Positions 41,864 to 51,058 of a stretch of 56,096 bases of DNA are shown piece by piece; within the stretch, counting starts at the first letter, position 1; each line of letters opens with the position of its first letter. Origin of the DNA: an uncultured Erysipelotrichaceae bacterium. GTDB taxonomy: Bacteria; Bacillota_I; Bacilli_A; Erysipelotrichales; Erysipelotrichaceae. A program made the translations under genes and the position numbers. The stretch lies in NCBI GenBank assembly GCA_946537255.1, contig CAMNFS010000007.1, positions 1-56,096 on the forward strand. Reading direction: 5' to 3'. The notes under the pieces are model-generated. The model was not told the DNA's origin, searched no databases, and saw nothing but the letters and a program-made list of their open reading frames with translations.

Positions 41864-42994
41864 ATGAATCTTGTGATTGGCGCACTACCTTATTTTCTGC
41901 TGCCTTTCATCATTTCTTTTGCGCTGGTTCCAGTCGCCAAGTACATTGGTCTGCGGCTGGGGATCTACGCGGTGGAAAATGCCCGTACGGTACATCACGG
42001 AAAGATTGTCCGGATCGGCGGGGGGGCGATCTATGTAGCCTTTCTGCTGTCCATGACGCTTCTCTGGCGGGCTGACCTCAAGCTCAACGGTATTCTGCTC
42101 GGAGGAGCAGTGATCTTTATCGGCGGTCTGCTTGATGATATCTATGATCTGCCGCCCAAGGTAAAAATGCTTTTTCAGGTATGCGGCGCCCTGATTACGC
42201 TGATGGTCGGCAATCTGTATCTGGACTCCCTGCATATTCTGTCGATTGAAATATCGAATCCGCTGATCGTCAAGGGGATTTCCTTCTTCTGGCTGATCGG
42301 CATCACCAACGCGATCAATCTGATTGACGGTCTGGATGGTCTGTCTTCCGGTATCTGCACGATTGTCACCATGACCATCGGCATTCTGGGTTTCTTTATG
42401 GGAAGAAGGGATATCTGTATTATTTCTCTCTGTCTTTCCGGCGCAATTCTCGGCTTTCTGCCTTATAACTTTCATCCGGCATCCATATTTGTCGGTGACT
42501 GCGGTGCCCAGTTCATGGGCTTCACCATCGCGGCCATGTCTCTGCTTGGGTTCAAGACGACGGCTCTGATTACCCTGGGTCTTCCGATTCTGGTGCTTTT
42601 CATCCCGATCTCCGACACATTGATCGCAATTGTCAGAAGGAAGCTGAAGGGACAGAAGATCATGGAAGCGGACCGCGGTCATCTGCATCATATCCTGATG
42701 CTGAAACTGAAGCTCGGCCACCGCAAAACGGTCATAGTTCTTTATATTGTGACGCTGATGTTTGCCTTCGCTGCGATTCTGACCTGGTTCTATCCAAGAA
42801 AGGGCATGATTCTGGTTCTTCTGCTTGTGTTCGCGGCAGATCTCTTCATAGAAGCGACCGGAATGATCAATCCGAAATGGCATCCGATTCTCTCCATCGT
42901 CAACCGCCTGACCGGCTGGCCGCCGATGTCGCATGGAGAAGATCCGGTCGATACCATCCGTCATCAGGAAAAACAGAAATCGGATTCCGCGTAA
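41864..42994 (+). CDS. tagO: Undecaprenyl-phosphate GlcNAc-1-phosphate transferase (TagO/WecA-type)
   Basis: Starts lipid-linked glycan synthesis (teichoic acid or capsule) by moving GlcNAc-1-phosphate to undecaprenyl phosphate at the inner face of the membrane. The 376-residue protein has about ten membrane segments, the catalytic LLDDIYDLPPK, NAINLIDGLDGL and the C-terminal ADRGHLHHIL (His motif). It is closer to TagO/WecA than MraY by these motifs. The ATG at 41864 is set by its ribosome site. Confidence 0.9.
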   Translation: MNLVIGALPYFLLPFIISFALVPVAKYIGLRLGIYAVENARTVHHGKIVRIGGGAIYVAFLLSMTLLWRADLKLNGILLGGAVIFIGGLLDDIYDLPPKVKMLFQVCGALITLMVGNLYLDSLHILSIEISNPLIVKGISFFWLIGITNAINLIDGLDGLSSGICTIVTMTIGILGFFMGRRDICIISLCLSGAILGFLPYNFHPASIFVGDCGAQFMGFTIAAMSLLGFKTTALITLGLPILVLFIPISDTLIAIVRRKLKGQKIMEADRGHLHHILMLKLKLGHRKTVIVLYIVTLMFAFAAILTWFYPRKGMILVLLLVFAADLFIEATGMINPKWHPILSIVNRLTGWPPMSHGEDPVDTIRHQEKQKSDSA

Positions 42995-43012
42995 AAAAAC
43001 GCGGATTTTTCT
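42986..43012 (+). terminator. Terminator of tagO overlapping its stop codon
   Basis: TCCGCGT and ACGCGGA form a seven-pair stem around an A-rich loop with a T-run; the TAA stop lies at the top of the upstream arm. Confidence 0.8.
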
Positions 43013-43050
43013 TCTGCCTTTCTATCTAAATTACAGGAGGCAGATTGATC

Positions 43051-43629
43051 ATGAGTTTTTATCAGAGTGCAAACGCGCTGCTCGGCACTGACAGAGCAGA
43101 AACCATGGTGGAAACACCGCAGGAATGGAAGACATATATCCATCTGAGAGAAGTCATCTATTCAAGATTTCTTCCCGGCTATGTCGAACATAACCTGAAA
43201 TCGGAAGTCATGTGGGTTCTGAGAGGACGGTACGCCAGCGGGGAAGATATCGGCATCAGAGTGCATCCCGGCGATATCTGCTGGCTGGATTACGGACAGA
43301 GTTTCAATAATGAAATGGGATATCAGCATTTCGGACTGATTCTTTCGATCTCTCATCGGAAAGCTCTGGTGATTCCGCTCACCAGCAATGAGGAGATGTA
43401 CCGCAAAGCCGGTGAATGCAGTCCGCATTATGATCATCTCATGCAGATCGGCATGCCGAAGGGGCTGAGAAAGAATTCCACTCTGTTTCTCAATGACCTG
43501 CGCTATATCAATACCGCGCGGATTCTGCATACAAGAGCACATATAGATGTGGATTCCGAACTGTTTCTGGAAATCCGGAAACGAGTCACGGAAATCCTGT
43601 TTTCCGGAAGCGGACAGAAGAGCAGCTGA
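43051..43629 (+). CDS. PemK/MazF-like protein without an antitoxin gene
   Basis: A 192-residue protein whose residues about 70-180 match the MazF/PemK endoribonuclease fold: HPGDICWLDYGQ, QHFGLILSISHRKALVIPLT and STLFLNDLRYINTARIL. About 65 extra N-terminal residues are not part of that fold. The usual small antitoxin gene upstream is missing; tagO and its terminator are there instead. MazF-like proteins cut mRNA at short motifs. A domesticated RNase or regulatory protein is as likely as a toxin. Confidence 0.72.
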   Translation: MSFYQSANALLGTDRAETMVETPQEWKTYIHLREVIYSRFLPGYVEHNLKSEVMWVLRGRYASGEDIGIRVHPGDICWLDYGQSFNNEMGYQHFGLILSISHRKALVIPLTSNEEMYRKAGECSPHYDHLMQIGMPKGLRKNSTLFLNDLRYINTARILHTRAHIDVDSELFLEIRKRVTEILFSGSGQKSS

Positions 43630-43631
43630 TA

Positions 43632-43640
43632 TGATACGAT
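43632..43640 (+). promoter_or_regulatory. Extended -10 promoter at the tilS start
   Basis: TGATACGAT ends seven bases before the tilS GTG, which puts the expected transcription start on or beside the first base of the codon. Confidence 0.5.
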
Positions 43641-43647
43641 TCCTTCT

Positions 43648-44862
43648 GTGAAACAGACGAATGGAATATGGCTGGCGGCCGTTTCCGGCGGTCCGGATTC
43701 CATGGCACTGCTTGCCTGGTGCATGGAAAAGGGAATTCCCGTTGCCGCGGCGCATGTCAATTATCATCACCGGGCTCAGGCAGAGGAAGAAGAGGCGTAT
43801 GTCCGTACATTCTGCAGGGAGCGCGGTATTGTTCTGCATGTCATGAATGACCCGTTTGAAGCGGAAGGCAACTTCGAGGCCAGGGCCCGTGAACACCGCT
43901 ATGCCTTTTTTGCTCAGACCGTACGGGAGTATGGGTACCGCGGGGTCCTGGTCGGTCATCATCAGGATGACGCGATTGAAACCTATCTCATGCAGAAGGA
44001 AAAAAACCTCGTTCCGGATTATTACGGGCTGCGCAGGGAGCGGATGATAAATGGCGTATGGGTTGTACGTCCTCTGCTTTCCTTTACCAGGAAGGAACTC
44101 CGGCAGTACTGTGACATACACGGCATCCGCTATTATATCGATCATACCAACGCGGATCTTTCCTATGCCCGCAACCGGATCCGGGCGGAACATGTCGAGG
44201 GAATGGATTCCTTCACAAGACAGATGCTGGCGGCGGAAATGGAAAAGGAAAACGCCGTGCTGCAGGAGAGAAGATGCCGGGTGTCCGCCCGTATTCATCA
44301 GGGAGAAGCAGATCTGATGGAGTATCGGAATCTTAAGGAAGAAGACCGCCTGACCCTTCTGCGTCAGCTTGGAAAAGCGGAGCTGGCTCATGCCGGTCTG
44401 GCCTGGATCAGGGAAATCGATTCCGTGATCATGAAAAAACAGGATACGGTGATTCCCTGCGGAAACCATCGGATTGCAGTGGACGGAGAACGGATCTTCC
44501 TGCAGCGGATTCCTGCGCCGTACCGGCATGCATGCAGAAATCCGGAAGAGATTCTGGCGCTGAAAAGTCCGTATTTCCGGACTGAACCAGGAAAGCCGGG
44601 GGTCAACGCGGTGACGGTATCGGAAAAGGACTTTCCGATTATTGTCCGCAGCGTGGAGAACGGAGACAGAATTGCGATGCGTTTTGGCACAAAGCGGGTG
44701 CACCGGTTTTTCATAGACCGCCATATTCCGATCTGCCAGAGGGATACATGGCCCGTTGTTGAGAACGCCGCCGGAGAGATTATCCTTGTTCCGGGGCTTG
44801 GCTGTGATAAGAGTCATTATTCTATAAGGCCGGATTTTTCTGTGATACAATATTCGCATTGA
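43648..44862 (+). CDS. tilS: tRNA(Ile)-lysidine synthetase
   Basis: TilS attaches lysine to the wobble C of tRNA-Ile(CAU) so that it reads AUA; it is essential. The 404-residue protein has the N-type ATP PP-loop SGGPDS, AAHVNYHHRAQAEEE, GHHQDDAIETYLM and a C-terminal TilS domain (FGTKRVHRFFIDRHIP). The GTG start is forced, because no other in-frame start precedes the PP-loop. There is no ribosome site, and a -10 box ends seven bases upstream, so the message may be leaderless. hpt and ftsH follow, as in B. subtilis. Confidence 0.93.
   Translation: MKQTNGIWLAAVSGGPDSMALLAWCMEKGIPVAAAHVNYHHRAQAEEEEAYVRTFCRERGIVLHVMNDPFEAEGNFEARAREHRYAFFAQTVREYGYRGVLVGHHQDDAIETYLMQKEKNLVPDYYGLRRERMINGVWVVRPLLSFTRKELRQYCDIHGIRYYIDHTNADLSYARNRIRAEHVEGMDSFTRQMLAAEMEKENAVLQERRCRVSARIHQGEADLMEYRNLKEEDRLTLLRQLGKAELAHAGLAWIREIDSVIMKKQDTVIPCGNHRIAVDGERIFLQRIPAPYRHACRNPEEILALKSPYFRTEPGKPGVNAVTVSEKDFPIIVRSVENGDRIAMRFGTKRVHRFFIDRHIPICQRDTWPVVENAAGEIILVPGLGCDKSHYSIRPDFSVIQYSH
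44843..44851 (+). promoter_or_regulatory. Internal extended -10 promoter for hpt
   Basis: TGATACAAT lies inside the last codons of tilS, 31 bases before the hpt start, which has its own GGAGG. hpt-ftsH can be made apart from tilS. Confidence 0.5.
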
Positions 44863-44882
44863 ACACTACGGAGGCTATACGA

Positions 44883-45428
44883 ATGTCTTTAAAGCAGGAT
44901 ATTAAGGAAATTCTCGTCAGTGAGGATCAGATCAGAAACCGTGCCCGCGAGCTTGGTGAACAGATCACCGCGGATTATGAGGCAGAGGGCAAAAAGCCGC
45001 TCGCGATTGCTTTGCTTCGAGGATCTGTTCCGTTTCTGGCGGATCTGATCAAGTATATCGATCTGGATATTCAGTATGACTTTATGGATGTTACCAGCTA
45101 CGAGGGAACCCGCAGTACGGGGGATATCAAGATTCTGAAGGATCTCGACACATCCGTGGTCGGAAAGGATATTCTGCTGGTAGAGGATATCGTGGACAGC
45201 GGTTATACGATTCAGGCGGTAAAGGAGCTGCTTCTTGCCAGAGAAGCGGCATCCGTCAAAGTTGTTACACTTCTTGACAAACCAGCCCGGCGGGTAGTGG
45301 ATGTGCAGCCGGAATATGTCGGATATCCGATTGAGGATCTGTTTGTCGTAGGCTACGGCATGGATTTCAATCAGCGGTATCGCTGCCTTCCGTTTATCGG
45401 TGTCTTAAAGGATGAGCTCTATCGCTGA
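44883..45428 (+). CDS. hpt: Hypoxanthine phosphoribosyltransferase
   Basis: Salvages hypoxanthine and guanine to IMP and GMP. The 181-residue protein has the PRPP-binding ILLVEDIVDSGYTIQ, the flexible-loop DVTSYEGTRSTG and VGYGMDFNQRYRCLPFIG. The ATG at 44883 is chosen for its GGAGG and the conserved MSLKQDIKEILVS start; the upstream in-frame ATG at 44859 would overlap tilS. It lies between tilS and ftsH, the widespread Bacillota order. Confidence 0.95.
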   Translation: MSLKQDIKEILVSEDQIRNRARELGEQITADYEAEGKKPLAIALLRGSVPFLADLIKYIDLDIQYDFMDVTSYEGTRSTGDIKILKDLDTSVVGKDILLVEDIVDSGYTIQAVKELLLAREAASVKVVTLLDKPARRVVDVQPEYVGYPIEDLFVVGYGMDFNQRYRCLPFIGVLKDELYR

Positions 45429-45452
45429 ATGTGATTTTGGAGTATAGGTGCA

Positions 45453-47336
45453 ATGCAGAATAACAAAAACAAGAAAAAAGTACTGAATTATCTTCCGTAT
45501 CTGATTGTGCTGGTTGCGGTGATTTCTCTGTTTACCCTGAATCAGTCGGCTCCTTCGCAGTCGCTGAGTTATGATCGGCTGATGCAGATCATTGAAACAG
45601 AGAATATTGATGAATCCACTCTTTCAATCGGACAGAATATTTCCACGGTCAAGGGAAGCTATACGAAGGATGGCAAAAAGGTTTCGTTCAACGCATCCAT
45701 TCCTTCCACCGGCAATTCCATCAATGAGATCGTGGATCAGCTCGACAGCTCCAAGCTGACGATTGTGGACGCGGACGCAAGCAATCTCTTCCTGGAATTC
45801 CTGTATTCCATGTTCCCGCTGATTGTGGTTGTGGTCATGGGAATCTGGATGATGAACCGGATGAACGGAGCCGGAAGCGCGAATGCCCGGGCGTTCGATT
45901 TCGGCAAGTCCCGCGCGAAACTGGAAAACAAATCCAAGGTCAAGTTCGACGACGTTGCCGGATGCGATGAAGAGAAGCAGGAGATGGCCGAGATTATCGA
46001 CTATCTGAAATATCCTTCCAAGTTCAAGAAGATGGGTGCCCGGATTCCCAAGGGTATCCTTTTGAGCGGACACCCGGGAACCGGTAAGACGCTGCTTGCC
46101 AAGGCGGTCGCCGGTGAGGCGAACGTTCCGTTCTACTCCATTTCCGGTTCGGACTTTGTTGAAATGTTCGTCGGTGTCGGCGCGAGCCGTGTGCGTGACA
46201 TGTTCCATCAGGCTCAGCAGACAGCCCCGTGCATCATCTTCATTGATGAAATCGACGCGGTCGGAAGACAGCGCGGAGCCGGCTTCGGCGGCGGTCATGA
46301 TGAGCGGGAACAGACATTGAACCAGCTCCTTGTGGAAATGGACGGAATGCAGGACAACAATGGTGTTGTGGTGATTGCCGCGACCAACCGTCCGGATGTT
46401 CTGGATCCGGCCCTGTTAAGAGCCGGAAGATTTGACCGTCAGATTACCGTAGCGCTGCCGGACAGAAAAGGCCGCTGTGCGATTCTTGGTGTACATGCAA
46501 GAAACAAGCATATTGCCGGTGATGTGGATCTCGATGCTCTGGCGAAGCGTACGCCGGGATTCTCCGGTGCGGATCTTGAGAATGTCCTGAATGAAGCGGC
46601 GATTCTTGCGGTACGGGACAATGTGAATGAGATCGGCATGAAACAGATTGACGAGGCGATCGACCGTGTCATGATGGGTCCTGCCAAGGTCAGCAGAGTA
46701 TATGATGAAAAAACCAAGAAGCTGATCGCCTATCACGAGGCCGGTCATGCGATCATCGGTCTGTTTCTTGAAAACGGACAGGTGGTTCAGAAAGTCACGA
46801 TTATTCCCCGCGGGCAGGCAGGAGGTTATAACCTCATGACACCGAAGGAAGAGAAGATGCTGAATACGAAGAAGGATCTGCTCGCGTCCATTACATCCTT
46901 TATGGGCGGACGTACAGCGGAGGAAATGTTCTTCGATGATGTGACGACCGGCGCGAGCAATGATATCGAACGGGCAACCAATATCGCCAAGGATATGGTT
47001 ACACTGTACGGTATGAGTGATCTTGGCCCGATTAAGTACAACGCGGGCAGTGAGAATGTCTTCCTCGGCCGTGATTACAACAGTCCGAACAATGTCAGCG
47101 GTCAGGTAGCGTTCGAGATTGACCAGGAAGTCCGCAAGATTGTAAATTCCTGTCATGAGAAGGCAAGATCCCTGCTGGAGGAACATCGCAGTGATCTGAT
47201 CAATATCGCCGAATCTCTGATTGAGCGGGAGACGCTGACTTCTGAGGAGATTGAGAAGATCATCCGCGGTGAATCGATTGACGAAGAACCCGGACCGGTG
47301 AATACCGATCAGGGAGCGGCTCCGACAGCAGCCTGA
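45453..47336 (+). CDS. ftsH: ATP-dependent zinc metalloprotease FtsH
   Basis: Membrane AAA+ protease that degrades misplaced membrane and regulatory proteins. The 627-residue protein has two membrane segments (about 11-28 and 112-134) around an extracytoplasmic domain, then Walker A at 206-213, Walker [12 protein letters not shown], the SRH arginine region ([11 protein letters not shown]) and the zinc motif HEAGH (428-432). One oddity is the Walker A, which reads GHPGTGKT where nearly all FtsH proteins have GPPGTGKT. It should still bind ATP. Confidence 0.96.
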   Translation: MQNNKNKKKVLNYLPYLIVLVAVISLFTLNQSAPSQSLSYDRLMQIIETENIDESTLSIGQNISTVKGSYTKDGKKVSFNASIPSTGNSINEIVDQLDSSKLTIVDADASNLFLEFLYSMFPLIVVVVMGIWMMNRMNGAGSANARAFDFGKSRAKLENKSKVKFDDVAGCDEEKQEMAEIIDYLKYPSKFKKMGARIPKGILLSGHPGTGKTLLAKAVAGEANVPFYSISGSDFVEMFVGVGASRVRDMFHQAQQTAPCIIFIDEIDAVGRQRGAGFGGGHDEREQTLNQLLVEMDGMQDNNGVVVIAATNRPDVLDPALLRAGRFDRQITVALPDRKGRCAILGVHARNKHIAGDVDLDALAKRTPGFSGADLENVLNEAAILAVRDNVNEIGMKQIDEAIDRVMMGPAKVSRVYDEKTKKLIAYHEAGHAIIGLFLENGQVVQKVTIIPRGQAGGYNLMTPKEEKMLNTKKDLLASITSFMGGRTAEEMFFDDVTTGASNDIERATNIAKDMVTLYGMSDLGPIKYNAGSENVFLGRDYNSPNNVSGQVAFEIDQEVRKIVNSCHEKARSLLEEHRSDLINIAESLIERETLTSEEIEKIIRGESIDEEPGPVNTDQGAAPTAA

Positions 47337-47349
47337 ATCAGATGATACA

Positions 47350-47383
47350 GAAAACCACCCAGTTTAGACCGGATGGTTTTTTC
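47350..47383. terminator. Bidirectional terminator between ftsH and pepD
   Basis: AAAACCACC and GGATGGTTTT pair with one bulged A and have T-runs on both strands. It ends ftsH on the plus strand and pepD on the minus strand. Confidence 0.75.
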
Positions 47384-48827
47384 ATGTATTGGCGGAAGCC
47401 AGGTCCTCAAGAAGTTCTGTGAGAATCTGATAAGCTTTGTCAAAGGAGGAGAGTTCGAGGCGTTCGGAAGGGGAATGGATGTCTTCGGCAACAGGGCCGA
47501 GCGTAATAATATCCATTTCCGGATCCAGACCTCTGATGACGCCGCATTCAAGGCCCCCGTGTGTGCATCTTTCTTTCAGAACAAGCCCATGACGCCCGCA
47601 GACCCTGCGGTAGTATTCCCGCAGTCTGGATTCAGGCGCATAAGGCCAGCCAGGGTATCCTTCCGGAACATCTGCCTCCAGACCGGTCAGCTCCGCAAGA
47701 AGACGGAGTTTCTGAGCAATCAGGCGGCGCCGGCTGTCGGTATCTGAGCGGACCATGACGGTGAAGATGATTTCTTCTCCGGTATCCGTAATGATGCCGA
47801 GATTCAGCGAAGCAGTGGTAAGACCTTCAATTGCCATGGAATGATGGAGATACCCGTGGGTCATCAGAAACAGATAATTCAGCAGCCGGTCTGACACTTC
47901 CTTTGAAAGAGCCGTTTCTCTTTGTTCCGTTTCAGTGAGTACTGCTCTGAATCCAGGATCGGACGCACTCAGCTCCCTGGTAATGTCCTGTATGGTCTGA
48001 CGCATGACTTCATTCAGTTCTTCCAGAGTGTTGGAAGACTGGAATACAAAGACCGCTTCTCTTGGAATGGCATTTTCCTTCATTCCTCCGGACAAAGAGG
48101 ACAGAACAATGTCACAGCCCTTCAGCTGAGCTTCCTTCAGAATCCGTCCGGCTATGATATTGGCATTGCCCCGTTCAAGATGAATGGCATTGGCGGAATG
48201 ACCGCCCAGAAGACCGCCGACGGACAGCTGACAGGTTTTCCCGGCGCACTTCACCATCTCTTTCTTCTGCCGTATCGTAACAATCATCGATCCGGCAGAG
48301 GACACGGTTGTCTCGCTGACCCCGCCGCCGTCAAGCGAGATGTACTGATGACCATGGAGATCGGAAGCCTTCAGCTCCATTGCGCCAAGCAGTCCGATCT
48401 CTTCCATGACGGTGAAGATACATTCCAGCGGAGGATGTTTCAGGGTATTGTCCTCAAGGATTGCGAGCATATAAGCGACCCCGGTTCCGTCATCCGCCCC
48501 AAGTGTCGTTCCGCGGGCACGCAGCCAGCCGTCTTCCACATAAAGATCCAGAGGATCCGTCTCAAACTGATGATGGGAATCCCGGTTTTTCTCGCATACC
48601 ATGTCGATATGGGCCTGAAGAATAACCGGTTCCGCGGACTCACAGCCGGGACTGGCCGGTTTATCAATGATGACGTTATATACATGATCCTGCCGATAAG
48701 GCAGATGATGTTCTTCCGCGAACCGGCAGATCGCATCACTCAGTGCTTTTTCATTCCGGGATCCATGCGGTATTTCAGAAAGCTTCTTGAAATACCAGCA
48801 CCACCGTTTATTCAGATCAAAGTCCAT
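47382..48827 (-). CDS. pepD: Aminoacyl-histidine dipeptidase (PepD, M20 family)
   Basis: A zinc or cobalt dipeptidase that splits Xaa-His and similar dipeptides. The 481-residue protein has LQAHIDMVCEK (metal His/Asp), GADDGTGVAY (bridging Asp), the catalytic MEEIGLLGA and further ligands in CTHGGLECG. The ATG at 48827 has AGGAGA 11 bases upstream; a longer TTG reading is not supported. A TATAAT on the minus strand lies just upstream. It is inserted between ftsH and hslO, opposite to its neighbours. Confidence 0.92.
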   Translation of the reverse strand: MDFDLNKRWCWYFKKLSEIPHGSRNEKALSDAICRFAEEHHLPYRQDHVYNVIIDKPASPGCESAEPVILQAHIDMVCEKNRDSHHQFETDPLDLYVEDGWLRARGTTLGADDGTGVAYMLAILEDNTLKHPPLECIFTVMEEIGLLGAMELKASDLHGHQYISLDGGGVSETTVSSAGSMIVTIRQKKEMVKCAGKTCQLSVGGLLGGHSANAIHLERGNANIIAGRILKEAQLKGCDIVLSSLSGGMKENAIPREAVFVFQSSNTLEELNEVMRQTIQDITRELSASDPGFRAVLTETEQRETALSKEVSDRLLNYLFLMTHGYLHHSMAIEGLTTASLNLGIITDTGEEIIFTVMVRSDTDSRRRLIAQKLRLLAELTGLEADVPEGYPGWPYAPESRLREYYRRVCGRHGLVLKERCTHGGLECGVIRGLDPEMDIITLGPVAEDIHSPSERLELSSFDKAYQILTELLEDLASANT

Positions 48828-48913
48828 AAATCCAGAAATCTCCTGTCTGAAGTTATTATATGTCTCCAAAACCAGCCGGAAAGAGGAATTAAACCGCTTA
48901 TTATTTCCGGTTA

Positions 48914-48922
48914 TGCTAAAAT
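48914..48922 (+). promoter_or_regulatory. Extended -10 promoter of the membrane protein-GH2-hslO-dusB unit
   Basis: TGCTAAAAT carries the TGn extension and lies 23 bases before the start codon, which has ggaaggagaaggg as ribosome site. Confidence 0.55.
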
Positions 48923-48944
48923 CGGAAGGAGAAGGGAAGAAAAA

Positions 48945-49331
48945 ATGGACAGGAGCTCCGCAGGATTTCGAATGCTTTCATCTGTCGTGATCGGCGCGGC
49001 CGGCGGGGTACTTATGGCCGGCATTCTGCTGTTTCTGTTTCTGGAAACCGGATGGCAGATCAATACCCTGAGTTTCGGCCTGATTGTACTGACTGCGTCC
49101 GCTTTGCCCTGGTGCATGAACTGGATTGAAAAGCGGGGAATGAATGGATATGTCGCAGAAGGGGTAATGACCGCAGTATCTCTGGTGATCTGTCTGCTCT
49201 ATATGCATGAAGCATCCGGAAACAGATCCGCGTCGGAAGCGATGACCAGATCATTTGTGATTGTCCATGCTGTTTCGGCAGTGATAACCCTGATCCGGTT
49301 TCTCATCAACAGGGCAAAGGAGAGTGCATGA
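48945..49331 (+). CDS. Four-pass membrane protein of unknown function, 128 aa
   Basis: I do not recognise the family. Four hydrophobic segments are visible (about 10-32, 38-53, 64-84, 99-118) with short basic or polar loops (NWIEKRGMNGY, RSASEAMTR) and a basic ending INRAKESA. It is the first gene of a plus-strand unit, and its stop overlaps the start of the glycoside hydrolase gene, so the two are translationally coupled. Confidence 0.65.
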   Translation: MDRSSAGFRMLSSVVIGAAGGVLMAGILLFLFLETGWQINTLSFGLIVLTASALPWCMNWIEKRGMNGYVAEGVMTAVSLVICLLYMHEASGNRSASEAMTRSFVIVHAVSAVITLIRFLINRAKESA

Positions 49332-51058
49332 TGCTGAAAAGTCCTTGGTATGATTCTGTCAATCTGGAATCACCGCTCGGTGAATATCCGCGGATGCAGC
49401 TGCAGCGCGGTTCTTTTACATCGCTGAACGGGCCGTGGGAATTTCAGATTACGGATGGAGCAGAACCGGATCTGCTCAGCGGCTGGTCACCGATCAATGT
49501 TCCGTTTGCGCTTGGCTCCCCACTTTCCGGAACGGATCGGAATCTGAAGCCGGATGAAGTGCTCTGGGTCCGCAGGCAGTTCCATTATTATCCGGAAGGA
49601 CCGATGACCGTGCTGAATTTTGAAGCGGTGGATCAGTGCTGCGTGGTCTATCTCAATGGAATGGAAGCGGGAAGACATGAAGGAGGATACACTCCGTTTT
49701 CTCTGGATGTGAGTTCTCTGATCAAGGAACATAATGAAATACTGGTGCGGATTACGGACCGCACGGATACCGGTCTTTATGCCTATGGCAAGCAGCGCCT
49801 TGAAGCCGGCGGGATCTGGTATACGGGCTCGGCCGGGATCTGGCAGACCGTATGGCTGGAGGATCTTCCTGAACATGCGGTTCAGGATATCAAAATCACC
49901 CCCGACTGTGAAAATGACTCGGTCTATCTTCGGATGGCCGGTACCTACTCCCAGGTGGTAATTACGGTTTTTGCGGGAACGGAACTGGTTCACAGGGGAA
50001 TTACAAATAAGAAGGATTATACGATCCCGCTGGAAAACTATCATGCGTGGTCGAATACGGACCCGTTTCTTTATACCCTGTATCTGCAGACGGAGGAGGA
50101 AACGGTCAAGAGTTATTTTGCCATGCGCCGGTTCGGAGCCAAACGGGATCACCATGGCTATCTGAGATTCACCCTGAATGGCGATCCGCTTTTTCTCTCC
50201 GGCATTCTGGATCAGGGATACAACAGTGACGGACTGCTGACATATCCATGTGAAGAGGCAATGATCTGGGAACTGAAGAAGATCCGGGAAATGGGTTTCA
50301 ACATGATCCGCAAGCATGTCAAGGTGGAATGCAGGAGATGGTATTATCTCTGCGATCTTCTGGGGATCCTGGTCATGCAGGATATCCCGAACGGCGGCCA
50401 CCCCTATGACTTCAGACGGACAGCCGTGCTTCCGACGCTCGGATTCCGGAAAGCGGATGATAAGGAATATGATAAAAACGGCAGGGGAAGTCAGGAACTC
50501 AGAGACGCATATTATCAGGAACTGAACGAAATTCTCGACATGCTTTACAACTGCCCGTGTGTCTTTGCGTGGGTTCCGTTTAATGAGGGATGGGGTCAGT
50601 TTGACAGCGCTGAGGTTACCGAACACATCAAACAGTACGATACGACCCGTCTTGTGGATTCGGCAAGCGGCTGGTTTGATCAGGGGGCCGGTGATTTCAA
50701 CAGCCGCCACTGCTACTTCCGGCCGTTCCGTGCCCCGTCAGGGGATGGGAGAATTCTGATTCTGAGTGAATTCGGAGGATATTCCTATGCGGAGGCCGGA
50801 CACAGTGAGGTGAAGGGCAAGCTGTACGGCACAAGGAAATTCTCGGATATGGCAAAATGGAATGATGCCGTGCTGAAGCTTTTTGAACGGGATGTTCTGA
50901 GCAATGTTTCAAAGGGACTTTCCGGAAGCGTATTTACCCAGACGGCAGATGTGCAGGACGAATGCAACGGGCTGTTCTCGGCCGATCGAAGAGTCGTCAA
51001 GGCAGATGAAAGAAAACTGCGCAGGCTGAATGAACGTATTATCAGGAGTATGAAATGA
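49328..51058 (+). CDS. Glycoside hydrolase family 2 protein
   Basis: A 576-residue retaining beta-glycosidase (beta-galactosidase, glucuronidase or mannosidase group). The order is sugar-binding jelly-roll (about 10-180), immunoglobulin-like strand domain, then TIM barrel. The acid/base is in VFAWVPFNEGWGQFD (Glu420) and the nucleophile in ILSEFGGYSY (Glu481). It is short for a beta-galactosidase and has no signal peptide, so it acts inside the cell. The first ATG of ATGATG overlaps the previous stop; hslO overlaps its own stop. The substrate is uncertain. Confidence 0.88.
   Translation: MMLKSPWYDSVNLESPLGEYPRMQLQRGSFTSLNGPWEFQITDGAEPDLLSGWSPINVPFALGSPLSGTDRNLKPDEVLWVRRQFHYYPEGPMTVLNFEAVDQCCVVYLNGMEAGRHEGGYTPFSLDVSSLIKEHNEILVRITDRTDTGLYAYGKQRLEAGGIWYTGSAGIWQTVWLEDLPEHAVQDIKITPDCENDSVYLRMAGTYSQVVITVFAGTELVHRGITNKKDYTIPLENYHAWSNTDPFLYTLYLQTEEETVKSYFAMRRFGAKRDHHGYLRFTLNGDPLFLSGILDQGYNSDGLLTYPCEEAMIWELKKIREMGFNMIRKHVKVECRRWYYLCDLLGILVMQDIPNGGHPYDFRRTAVLPTLGFRKADDKEYDKNGRGSQELRDAYYQELNEILDMLYNCPCVFAWVPFNEGWGQFDSAEVTEHIKQYDTTRLVDSASGWFDQGAGDFNSRHCYFRPFRAPSGDGRILILSEFGGYSYAEAGHSEVKGKLYGTRKFSDMAKWNDAVLKLFERDVLSNVSKGLSGSVFTQTADVQDECNGLFSADRRVVKADERKLRRLNERIIRSMK

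Noticed and set aside
41885-42964. Minus-strand frame of 359 codons opposite tagO
   Set aside because: Strongly polar, repetitive shadow of a membrane protein gene.
43162-44859. A 565-codon minus-strand frame opposite the MazF-like gene and tilS
   Set aside because: It covers two genes with recognisable motifs and reads as antisense; length alone is explained by codon bias.
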